Of a stretch of 64,000 bases of DNA, positions 10,551 to 20,916 are shown one piece after another (position 1 is the stretch's first letter; each line of letters opens with the position of its first letter). The position numbers were made by a program, and so were the translations under genes. The stretch is taken from the NCBI RefSeq assembly GCF_000330505.1, contig NW_004191722.1:131713-195712 (forward strand). Direction: 5' to 3'. The stretch comes from Entamoeba invadens IP1. Lineage: Eukaryota > Evosea > Mastigamoebida > Endamoebidae. The notes beneath the pieces are model-generated. The model did no database searches, was not told where the DNA came from, and saw only the letters and a list, made by a program, of their open reading frames with translations.

Positions 10551-13336
10551 ATGTCGAACAACGAGCAGATGTCATTGTTTTACTTAACAGGGGAAATTGA
10601 CCGGTTTGTCCGTGTTTGTGTTAACTCCATGGATGGTGACATAGACTATGCCAAAATAGGGATGCCTGAGTTTCCAAAGACAAAGCCAAACCAAGTCTAC
10701 ATAGGTGCGACCCTAATAAGTGATGGTGTTCCTATTTCTCGTAAAGAAGAGAGAACACCAACGAGAGATTATGTATCAAAAGCGGAATGGAATGAATGGA
10801 TATTATTTCCAATTCAATACAAAGATTTGTCAGAAGATGCTATCATTGTGTTGCGAGTGTATTGTTATCACACGGAAAATGGATATGTCCCTGTCGGAGA
10901 TGCAGTTTTACCCCTTTTTGGATACGAAAAGGGGAATGTACTTAGAAAGGGAACCAAAAGAGTGAAGGTTGAAAATTGTAAAACGTTGTCTGACGAAATA
11001 GCTTTGTTTGTTTTTATTATATTTGTATCATTAAAATATTATAAATAAACTATTTCTATGTTTATAATACGTATAATTATATCGATACTTTGTTCATTGA
11101 TAATCGTCTGTTTTCTCCAATAAACAGTATCACACTTTTATCACCATTTTTACCAGCACATGTTGGCATTTAATAGTGTTAATTTCCACCGATATATATT
11201 TTTTAGTTTAATTAGTGAATAACAACACAGAGATATAGACGAATATGAGCGTCTTCGAGTTCAACGTGTTGTTCTGAACGAAAAAGAACCGCGATATAAC
11301 ACCAAGAAAAATGCTCTTGAGCGAGCCGAGAAGTATCAAACGAAGATGGTCTCGACAAAAGGTCGGATGGATTTTTTAGATCAATTTACCGCATCTATTG
11401 TCCCTGCTTTTCGACAAGAAGAAGAGCGACGTACTGGGAGTTTGATATACATCTCTATCACTATACCAGAGTTTGACAATCCCGTCAAATTGTATAAAAA
11501 CGAGAACGACCCGGGGCACTTTCCTACAGTGACTTCACAAGGGAGAATGGTCGAGTGTGGGCCAGTCCAAGAGATCAAATTTGTCGGAGAGAATTTAGAG
11601 ATCGCTGGAGAGAAGATGTATATGAAGTTGACGTCGTCGTTGGATGCGAAAGGTATGGGAGATAACAAACCTGTTTCGATCAATGAATATAAGGAGTTAG
11701 ACGCGATCTCGAGAATGCCAGCATCAGTCACCCTTTTGAATGGAGAGCAAAAAGCACTGCTGAGAAGATATGGCCGATACCTTGCTGCGACAAATCCAAA
11801 GGCACTGAACATCTTCTTGGCGCAAGCCATTGATTGGGAGGATTTGCACGAAGTTGAAGAAGCAAAAGAGTTTGTGAAGATCTGGCAGAAGGTAGATGTC
11901 GAGGATGCCCTTGGGTTGTTGAGCATCAAAGATTCGTACGTGAGAGAGTATGCCGTAGAAAGACTTAAAAGTACTACCGACGAGGAATTTGGCGATTACT
12001 TGTTTTCGTTTGTGCAGGCCCTTCGACAAGAAAAGGAGGAGAAGAGGGGGATGCGCTTCTTAATAGACTATTTGATCGATCGGTGCAAAGAAAATTTTGT
12101 GTTGGGGAATTGGTTCTATTGGTACTTAACAGTCGAGTGTGGGTGTAAAGATGGAGATTCGTGTGACTTCTACAAATGGGTGAGAGACACGTTCGACTGT
12201 AACAGAAATGCTGAACACAAAAAGGAGACGGAGAAGCAGCGCAAGTTGATTGAAGAGATCACCAAATTGCAACTGCAGTTTATTAACAGTCCATTGAGTC
12301 GTCCAGAGAAGTTGGAACAATTGAAAGAATGGATAGAGTCGCCTACAGTTGCTGAGATCTTTTCGAATGGGGCAATTGCACTTCCTTTGAACCCGAGAAT
12401 CTATGTGAAGGGGATTAATAGTAAAGGAGCGTTCATATTCAAATCGAACAAAGCGCCTTTAAAACTTCCTTTTATAGTAGATCCTGAGATGACTAAGATC
12501 CGAGGAGGTATTGAGTATGACCAAAAGGAGTTTTTGGTGATAGTGAAACATGGAGATGATTTGAGACAAGACCAACTAATTGGACAAATGATATCGTTGA
12601 TGGATAGACTCTTAAAGAAGGATCTTATGGATCTTAAATTGACACCATATCATGTTGTGGCGACGTCTCCAGTCGATGGAATGGTTGAATTTATACCATC
12701 GGATGGAATGGGTGATATCATTAAGGATGGGACTATAAGAGACTATTTGATGAAAATGAATGGAGGAAGTATACCAACAGCTGTAACGAACAATTTTGTT
12801 CGAAGTGTCTCTGGAAATTCTGTAATTACGTATCTGCTTGGTGTTGGTGATAGGCATTTGGACAATTTGTTGGTGAGAGGAAATGGCATCATGTTCCATA
12901 TTGACTTTGGATACATTCTTGGGAAAGAGTGCAAACCATTCCCCCCACCTATGAAGTTGTGCAAAGAAATAGTCGAGGGAATGGGCGGGAAAGGAAGTCC
13001 ACAATATCAAGAGTTCACTAAGTTGTGTTGCGAGTGTTATAACTCAATACGAAAAAGCTCGAAACTCATCATGAATTTGTTCCAACTCATGACCAATTCA
13101 AACATCGCTGTCTTCCAGGAAATGGGGCAAAAGTGCATCAATAAGTTGAAGGAAAAACTGAGGATGGACTTAACTGATGAAAGAGCTGCAAAATTCATGG
13201 TAGGATTGATCGAAACAAGTGTTAATGCTTTGTTCCCCGTGTTTGTAGACTCATTCCACGATTTCGTGCAATATTGGGTTTGTTTTGTTATTATTATTGG
13301 ATTTGAAAAAATGGCATTTACACTTAGAAAAGCTGA
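10551..13336 (+). CDS. VPS34: Class III phosphatidylinositol 3-kinase Vps34, three exons
   Basis: Exon 1 (10551-11005) is a Vps34-type C2 domain (WILFPIQYKDLSEDA, VPVGDAVLPLFG). Exon 2 (11231-13277) continues with DIDEYERLRVQR, a PIK helical domain and the kinase domain: catalytic loop GDRHLDNLL near residue 690, then FHIDFGYILGKECKPFPPPMKL-type activation loop, the class III hallmark. Exon 3 (13328-13336) is only AAA AGC TGA. Introns: 11006-11230 (GTTTGT...CAG, phase 2, 225 nt) and 13278-13327 (GTTTGT...TTAG, phase 0, 50 nt). The spliced length is 2511 nt, exactly 837 codons. The end QYWKS fits the family's invariant ...QYWR(K/S) C-terminus, which membrane catalysis needs. Vps34 makes PI3P on endosomes, phagosomes and autophagosomes. 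An ATG lies at 11346 inside exon 2, but clear coding upstream shows it is not the start. Confidence 0.92.
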
Positions 13337-13883
13337 TTATTATGTAGAAGAAAAATTCACTCGTTTTATTTCTTTAAATTTAAAAGACATTGTAATATCT
13401 ATTGAATTTATAAATTCAATAATAATGATAATTATAATAAATCTATTTTTATAAAAAAGAACTATTTACTAGTAATAAATAATAAAATTTAATATACTTT
13501 TTAAATATTAGTTTATGATTAATTTTGTGAAAATAAAATAAATATTATTTATTTAATAGGTTGTACATATTTATTTAATGAAATATATGAATAAGAATAA
13601 AGAATTATAGACATTTAATAATCAAACAAGCCTGTATTTTTAAATTATAAAATTGGGTTTAAATTATTTGAAAAAAGTATCACATATAAATTTGTATTTT
13701 GATAAAAAAAAACATATCATTTTTTTCGTAAAGTATTTCTTTTATTGCAAATTGCTTTTAGACATTACATTATTAGAGCACTTTTTATGTTTATATATTG
13801 TAAGATCTAAGTCTTCAAAGATAAAACAAACAAGACTTGTTTAAAAAAATATGAAAAACTGTTTTATTAACATTAATATTTAA
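13337..13883. other. AT-rich spacer between Vps34 and the transposon
   Basis: About 550 bp of A/T-rich DNA. A 63-codon frame at 13653 has no protein-like composition. No promoter or RNA was recognised. This is the left flank of the hAT insertion. Confidence 0.55.
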
Positions 13884-13892
13884 ACTCTACTT
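13884..13892. repeat. Left target-site duplication of the hAT element
   Basis: ACTCTACTT directly abuts the left inverted repeat and recurs at 17637-17645 directly abutting the right one. hAT elements duplicate 8 bp, so one of the nine shared bases is probably an element end base shared by chance. The duplication shows this copy arrived by transposition. Confidence 0.85.
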
Positions 13893-13919
13893 ACATGGTT
13901 CAGGAAATTTTTCTTTTTT
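13892..13919 (+). repeat. Left terminal inverted repeat of the hAT element
   Basis: This 28-bp stretch matches the reverse complement of 17609-17636 at about 24 positions: shared ACATGGTT, GGAA and TTTTTCTTTTTT blocks. It lies immediately inside the direct repeat at 13884. Confidence 0.85.
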
Positions 13920-14556
13920 AAAAAATAAGACTGAAAAGCTGTTTTTTTGCGGCAAAAAAAAATTTTGGTAAAGATTATTTTTATAAACACTCAAATAATC
14001 GGGACATTAGGTGATAATGAATAATCATTCCTAAAATGAATCCACATTTAGCAAATGTTTTCTTTAGTAATTAACATTTAAATAGTAATTAACGTTTTTA
14101 TATGTTATATTAACACACCAATAAAAAAACAATTAACGAATTAATTATCGATTATTTAAAAAATATAAATATATATAGTTATTGTTAAAAACATAAAATT
14201 GAAACAAAATAATAAAAAATTTTGTTTAATCACAGTCAACTTACTTTATTTCTTTCTGAGAGAGATTTCAGTTATTGTTATATCAGAGCGTTATTTAAAG
14301 ATGTGAATTTTTCTTTTTGTATTCATCATCACAAATGGATGCTCACAGAGAGCGAAAAAGACCATTCATCTTACAAAGACAACAAAAATATACACCATCG
14401 TAATTTGTTGATCAATGATTTAGACCGTGTGGCAATCGCTGCTTTTAAAGAAGCGAGTGATTCATCACAGGAAGTGTAAATTTATTCAAAAGTGAACACG
14501 CAAATAAAAATATCCAAATCAGATGTTTTTAAAAGCTTTTTTATGGGCCTGCGAAG

Positions 14557-16947
14557 ATGAAAAAATATAGTAAAAGATTCAACAAATTCGACAATAAGTT
14601 TCTGGGTGAACAAGAAACAAAAATATCCATTGAAGAAAAAGAATATATTTTTCAGACAGTGCAGACTCCTGAAACCACAACAGAAGATGAATTTGAAAGT
14701 TCTGAAGATGATATCGATTATTTACTTGTTGATGAATTGTTAAAAGCTGAAAGAGTCGTTGAAGAACACGAAAAAGCTATTAATACATTAGATAACGATG
14801 TAAAAATAGATGAAGAAGTACTTGTTCGAAATGTTGAATTATTTAAATGTGTACCAGAAGACCAAAAAAGTAAAATACTTAAAGAAATTACATTATTTGA
14901 AGGTGGAGATTTTCTAATATATAATAGAATTGATTTCGACGAACTAAACATTGACTCGGCTGCTGAGTTATTAAGAAAATTTACATATGATTCTGATAAC
15001 ATATTTGTTTTGGAGAAATACATTGTGGCATTTGATTTTTTTTTAGAAAGCAAAAAATGTTACTAATAACAAAATGTTAAAAAGAATAAAAGTCATGCAA
15101 AGAAAAGTGTGTGATTATGTAATGAATGGTGAAGTTGTTAAATCTAGAATGAGTGAAGAACAAGTTAGAGTTGTAAAGCGTTGTACACTTCTTAGCCATG
15201 CAACATTTAGCAGAGACACTCTTGAAGACGCGAAAAAATTGGCAGTAAATGCAAGAACAACAAAAGATCAAGTTTTTACTTTAAATGCAACAAAAAAAAA
15301 GAAAAAATCAAAAATGAAAAAAGTTGGCATAAATGTCTCGCGATTTCAGTGGACTCAACAACAAAGGGGGATCAGGAAATAATATGTGTTATGCTCAGAA
15401 TAGTCAAGGGAAGAAGTTGCTATTCAATGCCCTTAGTACTTAAACAGTTTAAAGGCAATAGTGACGCGAAAACTCTTGCTAAGTGGATTGTGGAGAAAAT
15501 ACAAAAACTAGGATTGAACACTTACCGAATAGTCAATTGCACCACAGATGGGGCTGCAACGTGTTCTGGTCTTGACAATGGAATAACAGTGGAAATGAAC
15601 GCTTTGATTAATGTTGAAGACCCAACAAATCTTCCATTAATTGATTGTGAAATGAAAAATTTCTGGTGTTCAGCTCATAGAGTAAATTTGATGGGCGAAT
15701 CACTCGAAAAAGATATCGACATCAAAATGGCGAAAGTTTTCGTTCAATGGTTATGTCGGAAAAAAAGACTTGCTGATTATTGTGACGGTTGCAGTGTTGG
15801 ACATGAGTTCCGAACAACTTATTCTGCGACACGATGGTGCTACATTTACAAAAATTTGAAGGACATAACAGACAATTATGATGATGTCAGCAATTATATT
15901 AACAAACCCTAAGTGCTCGAATCAATCACCACGGAGTTTGAAAAGAATGGAATCGTGATTTTTCAAAAAGGAGCAATAAGGCTGAAACCAAAGAAAAAGT
16001 ATGAAACAGATATCGTAAACAATGATGTTGACACTCAATATGAAAGAAGTGATGATGCAGAAGAGGCCGAATCTGATGATATAACATCAGTTTCTTTCAA
16101 ATTGAGCAACCCAGAAATCAAAGCTATTTTTTATAAATCAAAGGAAATCTTCAAAATATTGTTTAATCTAGTCTCATCGTTACAAGAAGCCAACTGCTTG
16201 ATTTTTGAATACATTGAGAGAATGGAAATATTTGCTCGGTATGTTGACGTTTTACTCGAAGAGATAAAGACTGGAAATTGGAGTGAATTCAGAGAAATCA
16301 AAAAGATGTTGGAAACGGGAGACCTTTTCATGTCGAGAATAATCAAAAGATTGAAGGCTCAAGTGTATCTAAGATTCCATCAACTTTCACACTCGGCAAA
16401 CATGTTACATGCCAGAAGGTATATCAATTATGATGAAGGAACTGTGGATGAGCAGGCTTTCAGAGAAAACGACAACCATATATTCTATATGGAGTTAGTT
16501 GACTTGTTTTATTGTCCTGACGAGATGGCAAAAACATCTGATATTCCCAGTTATATTCTAAAGGATAATAAAATATTAAATGAATCCTTTGAGATTGAAA
16601 TAACAACGCTTGCAGAGTATATGTGGCAAAGAACACAGAAAGAGATTGATGAAATGTATAAAAATGTCAAAGAATCGAAGTGTGAACTTCATCGTAAGAT
16701 GAGAAGAACCACTGGATATCCGTTACGTTTATCTCTCTTAAATATTTATAACATTTTGGAGTCATTAAATTTGGTCAATCTAATGAGTGTTGTTCATATT
16801 TTAGTCTGTGTCGATCCAACAACTGTTGGTATTGAAAGATTCTTTTCTAAACTACGTCAAATGCAAGCACAGAACATGTTACTGAAAACTGCGTATGAAA
16901 GACCGTATTATTGTTTGGATAACGATGTTTGTTATTTGACTTTTTGA
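14557..16947 (+). pseudogene. hAT transposase, broken by two frameshifts and a stop
   Basis: Four coding pieces follow each other: 14557-15066, about 15062-15300 (shifted frame), about 15300-15909 (back in the first frame) and 15913-16947. A TAA at 15910-15912 splits the last two in the same frame. hAT hallmarks are clear: ISVDSTTKGDQ (first catalytic Asp), CTTDGAATCSG (second Asp), WCSAHRVNL, SATRWCYIYKNL and the C-terminal dimerisation segment PTTVGIERFFSKLRQ. One frame change falls in an A9 run at 15292-15300, so a sequencing error is possible there. The other lesions look real. No zinc-finger DNA-binding domain was recognised in the upstream part. A frame at 14222-14479 may be a decayed N-terminal piece. 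Confidence 0.85.
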
Positions 16948-17608
16948 TACATTAAACAATTGTTGTTTGTGTTTTTTTATTATAAGTATTAATTCAACTT
17001 AGATTATTACAATTATTATAACGTTTATAACTAATGATGCAAATACCCATAATTTAAGTTATTTTAATGATATACAATTAAAAGTGTAAACGAGTTTATA
17101 TTCAAATGCTAATTGATTAATTCTTAAGGTGGTTTGAAAAATAAAAAAAATAGTGTTTTAAATAAATTAAATAAATTAATAATATAAAATACAATTAACT
17201 TTGTCAATTCTATTCGAAATACGGTTAAGTTACAAAATAAAAAACTATAATCAATTAAATTAAATAATTAATAAGTTTGTTTTTAAATTTGAAATAATAA
17301 TTATTAAAATACTATTAAGATATTATAATATTTATTATTAAAAATACATTTATGTACCATAAAATAATAAAAATATAGTTAAATTTATAACTAATAAATT
17401 ATAACAAACATTATTATTTATTATTATTTTAATTATATTTAAAACTATTTTATACTATATTGTTAATCTATATATTAATAATAATTAAATTATTGTATAA
17501 CTTATAACATTAATAATTATTATACTATAATTTAATGGTTTTAATAAACTGAGGATGAGGGGAGTTTCAAAATACTTTTGAAAAAACTGTCGAAAAAAAA
17601 TTTTAAGC
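16948..17608. other. Non-coding 3' part of the hAT element
   Basis: About 660 bp of A/T-rich DNA between the transposase end and the right inverted repeat. No gene is visible. It belongs to the element. Confidence 0.6.
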
Positions 17609-17636
17609 AAAAAAGAAAAAATTCCCAAACCATGTG
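17609..17636 (-). repeat. Right terminal inverted repeat of the hAT element
   Basis: Reverse complement matches 13892-13919 with about four mismatches. It ends in AACCATGTG, immediately followed by the direct repeat. Confidence 0.85.
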
Positions 17637-17645
17637 ACTCTACTT
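17637..17645. repeat. Right target-site duplication of the hAT element
   Basis: ACTCTACTT, identical to 13884-13892. Confidence 0.85.
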
Positions 17646-18178
17646 TTCATATAAAAATGGCATTACAAAATATATTCTTAAAGTCAACAATTATCAATGA
17701 AGATCCATTTGATTTATTAAAGAGGAATATGTTATAGCAACGACTTTTTAAATAACATTATGAGAGATGATTGAAGTACAAGAGAAATTGGTTAATATCT
17801 TTATTTGAAAAAATAAAAACAGTTAATAGTATTTTAATAATACACTTTTTTATTCTTTAATAAACTTAAAATAGAAAAAGAACTTTATAGAAAACAATTA
17901 TTATAAGAAAATAACTAATGTTATTGTTTGTAAGTTCTTTTGCTCCCAAAAGTGATGAAACACAAAATTTTTGGTGTTGTTTTTCGATCACAAATATTTT
18001 CCTCATACCATCCTGAAAATGTAATTATTCAGCCATAGATCTTTCATTTTAAGTGTTATACAAAGGAGTATGCATTTTTGAATATTATGTTGAATCAATT
18101 AAAAACTTTTAATATCCCCGTTTCTTCTTTCTTTAGTGTTCAAACTATTTTCACTCTTTTCAAAAGGTGAAAAATAGC
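17646..18178. other. AT-rich upstream region of the DENN-LIM gene
   Basis: About 530 bp between the transposon and the next start codon. Nothing gene-like is seen. The last ~60 bp are pyrimidine-rich and likely hold the promoter and leader. Confidence 0.5.
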
Positions 18179-20116
18179 ATGACAAACTACAAAGTCATGA
18201 CTAACCTACTCATCGAAGACGTGTTACATCTGCAGTGCACATTAGTTTCAGACAAGATGGCAATGAAGTGTCTCTATCAACACGTGTCAAACGATTTAGA
18301 CCAACAAAAAACGGTCTTCCCATTTTGCTTTTCTGAAGGCGACGCGCTTCTTAAACAACGCAGTTTATTTCAAGAACCCACAACTTCGGAGTTTTTCACG
18401 TTCACACTAACTGATGTGAATGGGACGCGAAAATACGCTTATTGTCTTCGATTTCCACATTTCTCGGAACCGGAATGCATCTGCATCATCGGCAAAAGAC
18501 CTTTAAGTCACTTGTTTGAAGAAATTTTGAGAATAGCAGAGAAGCTCCGAATGAAGTCTGTGAACATATTAAATAAGTTCTTAGATGACATCTGCCTCCA
18601 ACCTATTCCATTACCCAATGAAGTGTTATCTAACATTTATTTCCATCATTTACAATACCAATTCATTAACTCGGACGACTTGACAACAAACACTTCACAT
18701 GACGTTTTGTCGCTACTCAAAGTCTTTGGAGCGTCATTTTTAGTTGATTTAGTCGGGTTCTTGTTGGTAGAAAGAAAGTTTTTGTTTGTCAGTAACTCGA
18801 TTCAGACGGTGTCGGAAATGATTATGGCGTTTATGTCACTCATTACTCCGTTCCAGTGGCAACACGTGTTCATTCCAGTCCTTCCAGTGTCGCTTGTCAC
18901 ATATTGTTCTGCGCCAATGCCTTATGTTGTTGGAGTGAAGAGCAATTTCTTAGAGAAAGTGTTTAGTGATTGTGGGTCTATGGATGACACCATCATATTA
19001 AATGTCGATTCAGGAAAGATGTTGAACAAAAACAAATTAGACTTTGAGTTGGTGTTAAATGGAAATGAAGCCACGAAATTAAAGAGTGCTTTGGCTTATG
19101 TTTTAAGGAAGTACAACGATTCTGTCGACGATGATGAAATTAAAGAAGGCAACGAAATCATATACAGGTGCTTTCACAAGTACCTTGCGTGGGTCTTTGG
19201 AAGCTATAAAAAATACATTTGGTTCGACCAAACAAAACAAAAGCACATTTTCCACAACGACGAATTTGTGAAAGAAGTTGGGAAAGATTCTGAAAAAATG
19301 TTTTTGGTACAAAAATTTGAAGAGAGTCAGATGCGGTTTATGTTTATGATGGAGCGTGAGGAACAAATGGATAAAGGAGTAACATTTGAAAAGTACTGTC
19401 CTCTATTACAAGACTATAGTACTTTCGATTACCCCAAAGACACAATCAAAAGCGTTACCGATTTGAGTCGAATTGACACTGGTACTGGCAGAATTATATG
19501 TAAGTTTTGTTATGAAGAGATACAACGAGATGAGAATGTCGGGTTCTTTGAAGGGAGGTTTTATCATGTCAATTGCTTCAGGTGTCATTATTGTTTGAGA
19601 GTGCAAATTGGAGACGAAATAAATGCGGACTTCATGTGTTGTTTGTGTGCGGTGAGTGGCGACGAGAAATTGTCGGACGATGTATTCTGCGAGAAAATTG
19701 GTGTTGTTGTTAAACGAAGAAACAAGCAGATGAAACTCGACGACGTATTCTTAGATGCTGGAAAGTATTTCAAATGTGCAGGCGAGAATAAGCCCGAACC
19801 TCGTGCAAAGTCACTCAAACCACAAGTGAGGTATTCCACGCGATTAAATAAATCAAAAACAAAAACTATGGTTGACGACGGGTCTATTTTCAATGAAATT
19901 GTGAGGAGGACTCCATCGCCAACACTTAGTAAACAATTTATTCAACACAAACCAAAAGCCTCAAAGTCGCCAACAGAAGGAAATAAAAAGTTCTTGCAGA
20001 ACAGAAAAACTACAGGAAGTCCAATAGAGAAAAATAGTGTCGAAGAGGTTGCCAATCAAAATAACAGTGATGAATCTGATACATTCGGTCCAGCTTCTAC
20101 CCCACAACAAAATTGA
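18179..20116 (+). CDS. DENN domain protein with LIM zinc finger
   Basis: From the ATG at 18179 the protein is 645 residues. Residues ~90-400 read as a DENN module: ECICIIGKRPL, then VDLVGFLLVERKFLFVSNS, WQHVFIPVLPVSLVTYCSAPMPYVVGV and SFLEKVF-type blocks, typical of cDENN. DENN proteins are GDP/GTP exchange factors for Rab GTPases. Residues ~440-492 form a LIM-type double zinc finger (CKFCYEEI, HVNCFRCHYCL, CCLCAV), a protein-binding unit. The C-terminal ~110 residues are low-complexity Ser/Thr/Lys-rich. DENN joined to LIM is an amoeba-type combination and suggests a Rab regulator linked to the cytoskeleton (inference). The stop is 63 bp from the convergent thioredoxin gene. Confidence 0.85.
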   Translation: MTNYKVMTNLLIEDVLHLQCTLVSDKMAMKCLYQHVSNDLDQQKTVFPFCFSEGDALLKQRSLFQEPTTSEFFTFTLTDVNGTRKYAYCLRFPHFSEPECICIIGKRPLSHLFEEILRIAEKLRMKSVNILNKFLDDICLQPIPLPNEVLSNIYFHHLQYQFINSDDLTTNTSHDVLSLLKVFGASFLVDLVGFLLVERKFLFVSNSIQTVSEMIMAFMSLITPFQWQHVFIPVLPVSLVTYCSAPMPYVVGVKSNFLEKVFSDCGSMDDTIILNVDSGKMLNKNKLDFELVLNGNEATKLKSALAYVLRKYNDSVDDDEIKEGNEIIYRCFHKYLAWVFGSYKKYIWFDQTKQKHIFHNDEFVKEVGKDSEKMFLVQKFEESQMRFMFMMEREEQMDKGVTFEKYCPLLQDYSTFDYPKDTIKSVTDLSRIDTGTGRIICKFCYEEIQRDENVGFFEGRFYHVNCFRCHYCLRVQIGDEINADFMCCLCAVSGDEKLSDDVFCEKIGVVVKRRNKQMKLDDVFLDAGKYFKCAGENKPEPRAKSLKPQVRYSTRLNKSKTKTMVDDGSIFNEIVRRTPSPTLSKQFIQHKPKASKSPTEGNKKFLQNRKTTGSPIEKNSVEEVANQNNSDESDTFGPASTPQQN

Positions 20117-20179
20117 TTAATTATTTACTATCTGTGTGTTTGTTTACAAAACCAAGTGTTGCGGAAATGAATTATAATT

Positions 20180-20515
20180 TTACTGTGGTGGTGTACTAAG
20201 AGTCATACGCAAGTTTTTCTCAACAAATCTATCCAACTCATCACGATAATTTCCAGAAAATGTCTTCACTGGTTTACCATCGAGAAATGAAGCAAATGTG
20301 GGTACAGTGCGAACTTGTAAAATATCTTTAAACTCGGGAATGTCAGTTATATTCACCAACACAAAATGAAGAGAAGACTTTTCATTTTCAGTAGCCTTTT
20401 GAATAAAATATGGACGAATTGAACGACATGAAGGACATGAGGAAGTGGAGATGAAAACAACAGACCGCCCTTGAGAGACAAGTTTCTTGAAGTTGTCAAG
20501 AGAAGTTGCTTCCAT
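20180..20515 (-). CDS. Thioredoxin-like protein with SCPSC active site
   Basis: A 111-residue thioredoxin fold beginning MEATSLDNFKKLV. The redox motif is SSCPSCRSIRPYF, so CXXC is kept as CPSC, but the usual Trp before the first Cys and the Gly-Pro inside are replaced. The cis-Pro loop is VRTVPTFASF, and FLDGKPVKTFSG follows. It probably acts as a cytosolic disulfide reductase with altered redox potential (inference). The frame is open further upstream, but that stretch is low-complexity, so the Met at 20515 is preferred. Confidence 0.85.
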   Translation of the reverse strand: MEATSLDNFKKLVSQGRSVVFISTSSCPSCRSIRPYFIQKATENEKSSLHFVLVNITDIPEFKDILQVRTVPTFASFLDGKPVKTFSGNYRDELDRFVEKNLRMTLSTPPQ

Positions 20516-20916
20516 TATGCGATTAATTGTGTGTTTTTCAGTTGTTTTAATTAGAAAGTATACAAGCATTTCTTTGTTTATTAAAACCAATAATAGGGTT
20601 TGACGTGTTTTTGTAAATATTACTTTTCGCTTTTTTAACATTAAATTAATTTTGCCATTTTGATCTTTAACAAAAACAAATTATTTGCCTTTGAAAATGA
20701 TTTTATATTGAACTTTCGAAGTGAATCATTATGTTTTGCAAAAAACATTTATACTTCAATGAAATGACCAGAGCAATTCTCCACAATATGATTATCTTGT
20801 TCAACTTGATTTTTTATATATTAAGACGACATTCATCAATTGTATTATTAATAAGAATAACAATAAATTATTGAACATGTTCTTGTATTTAACACAAATA
20901 AACATTAAAATACAAG
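20516..20916. other. AT-rich spacer
   Basis: About 400 bp between two minus-strand genes: promoter of the thioredoxin gene and 3' end region of the myotubularin gene. No other element was recognised. Confidence 0.5.

Larger units (their letters stand above)
13892..17636 (+). mobile_element. hAT-superfamily DNA transposon, defective
   Basis: About 3.74 kb bounded by imperfect terminal inverted repeats and a 9-bp direct repeat (8 bp is the hAT norm). It contains a hAT transposase broken by frameshifts and a stop codon, so it is probably non-autonomous. The left end starts (T)ACATGGTTCAGGAAA and the right end, read inward on the other strand, CACATGGTTTGGGAA. The first 14.5 kb and the last ~690 bp inside the element are AT-rich non-coding DNA. 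Pritham and colleagues described hAT-type transposons in Entamoeba genomes, more abundant in E. invadens and E. moshkovskii than in E. histolytica; this fits that picture. Confidence 0.85.

Noticed and set aside
11346..13454. Separate PI3-kinase gene starting at the ATG at 11346
   Set aside because: Clear coding continues upstream to 11231 and joins the C2 exon in phase; the end at 13454 is intron read-through.
13653..13844. 63-codon frame between Vps34 and the hAT element
   Set aside because: Lys/Phe/Ile-rich, AT-driven, starts with TTG; no support.
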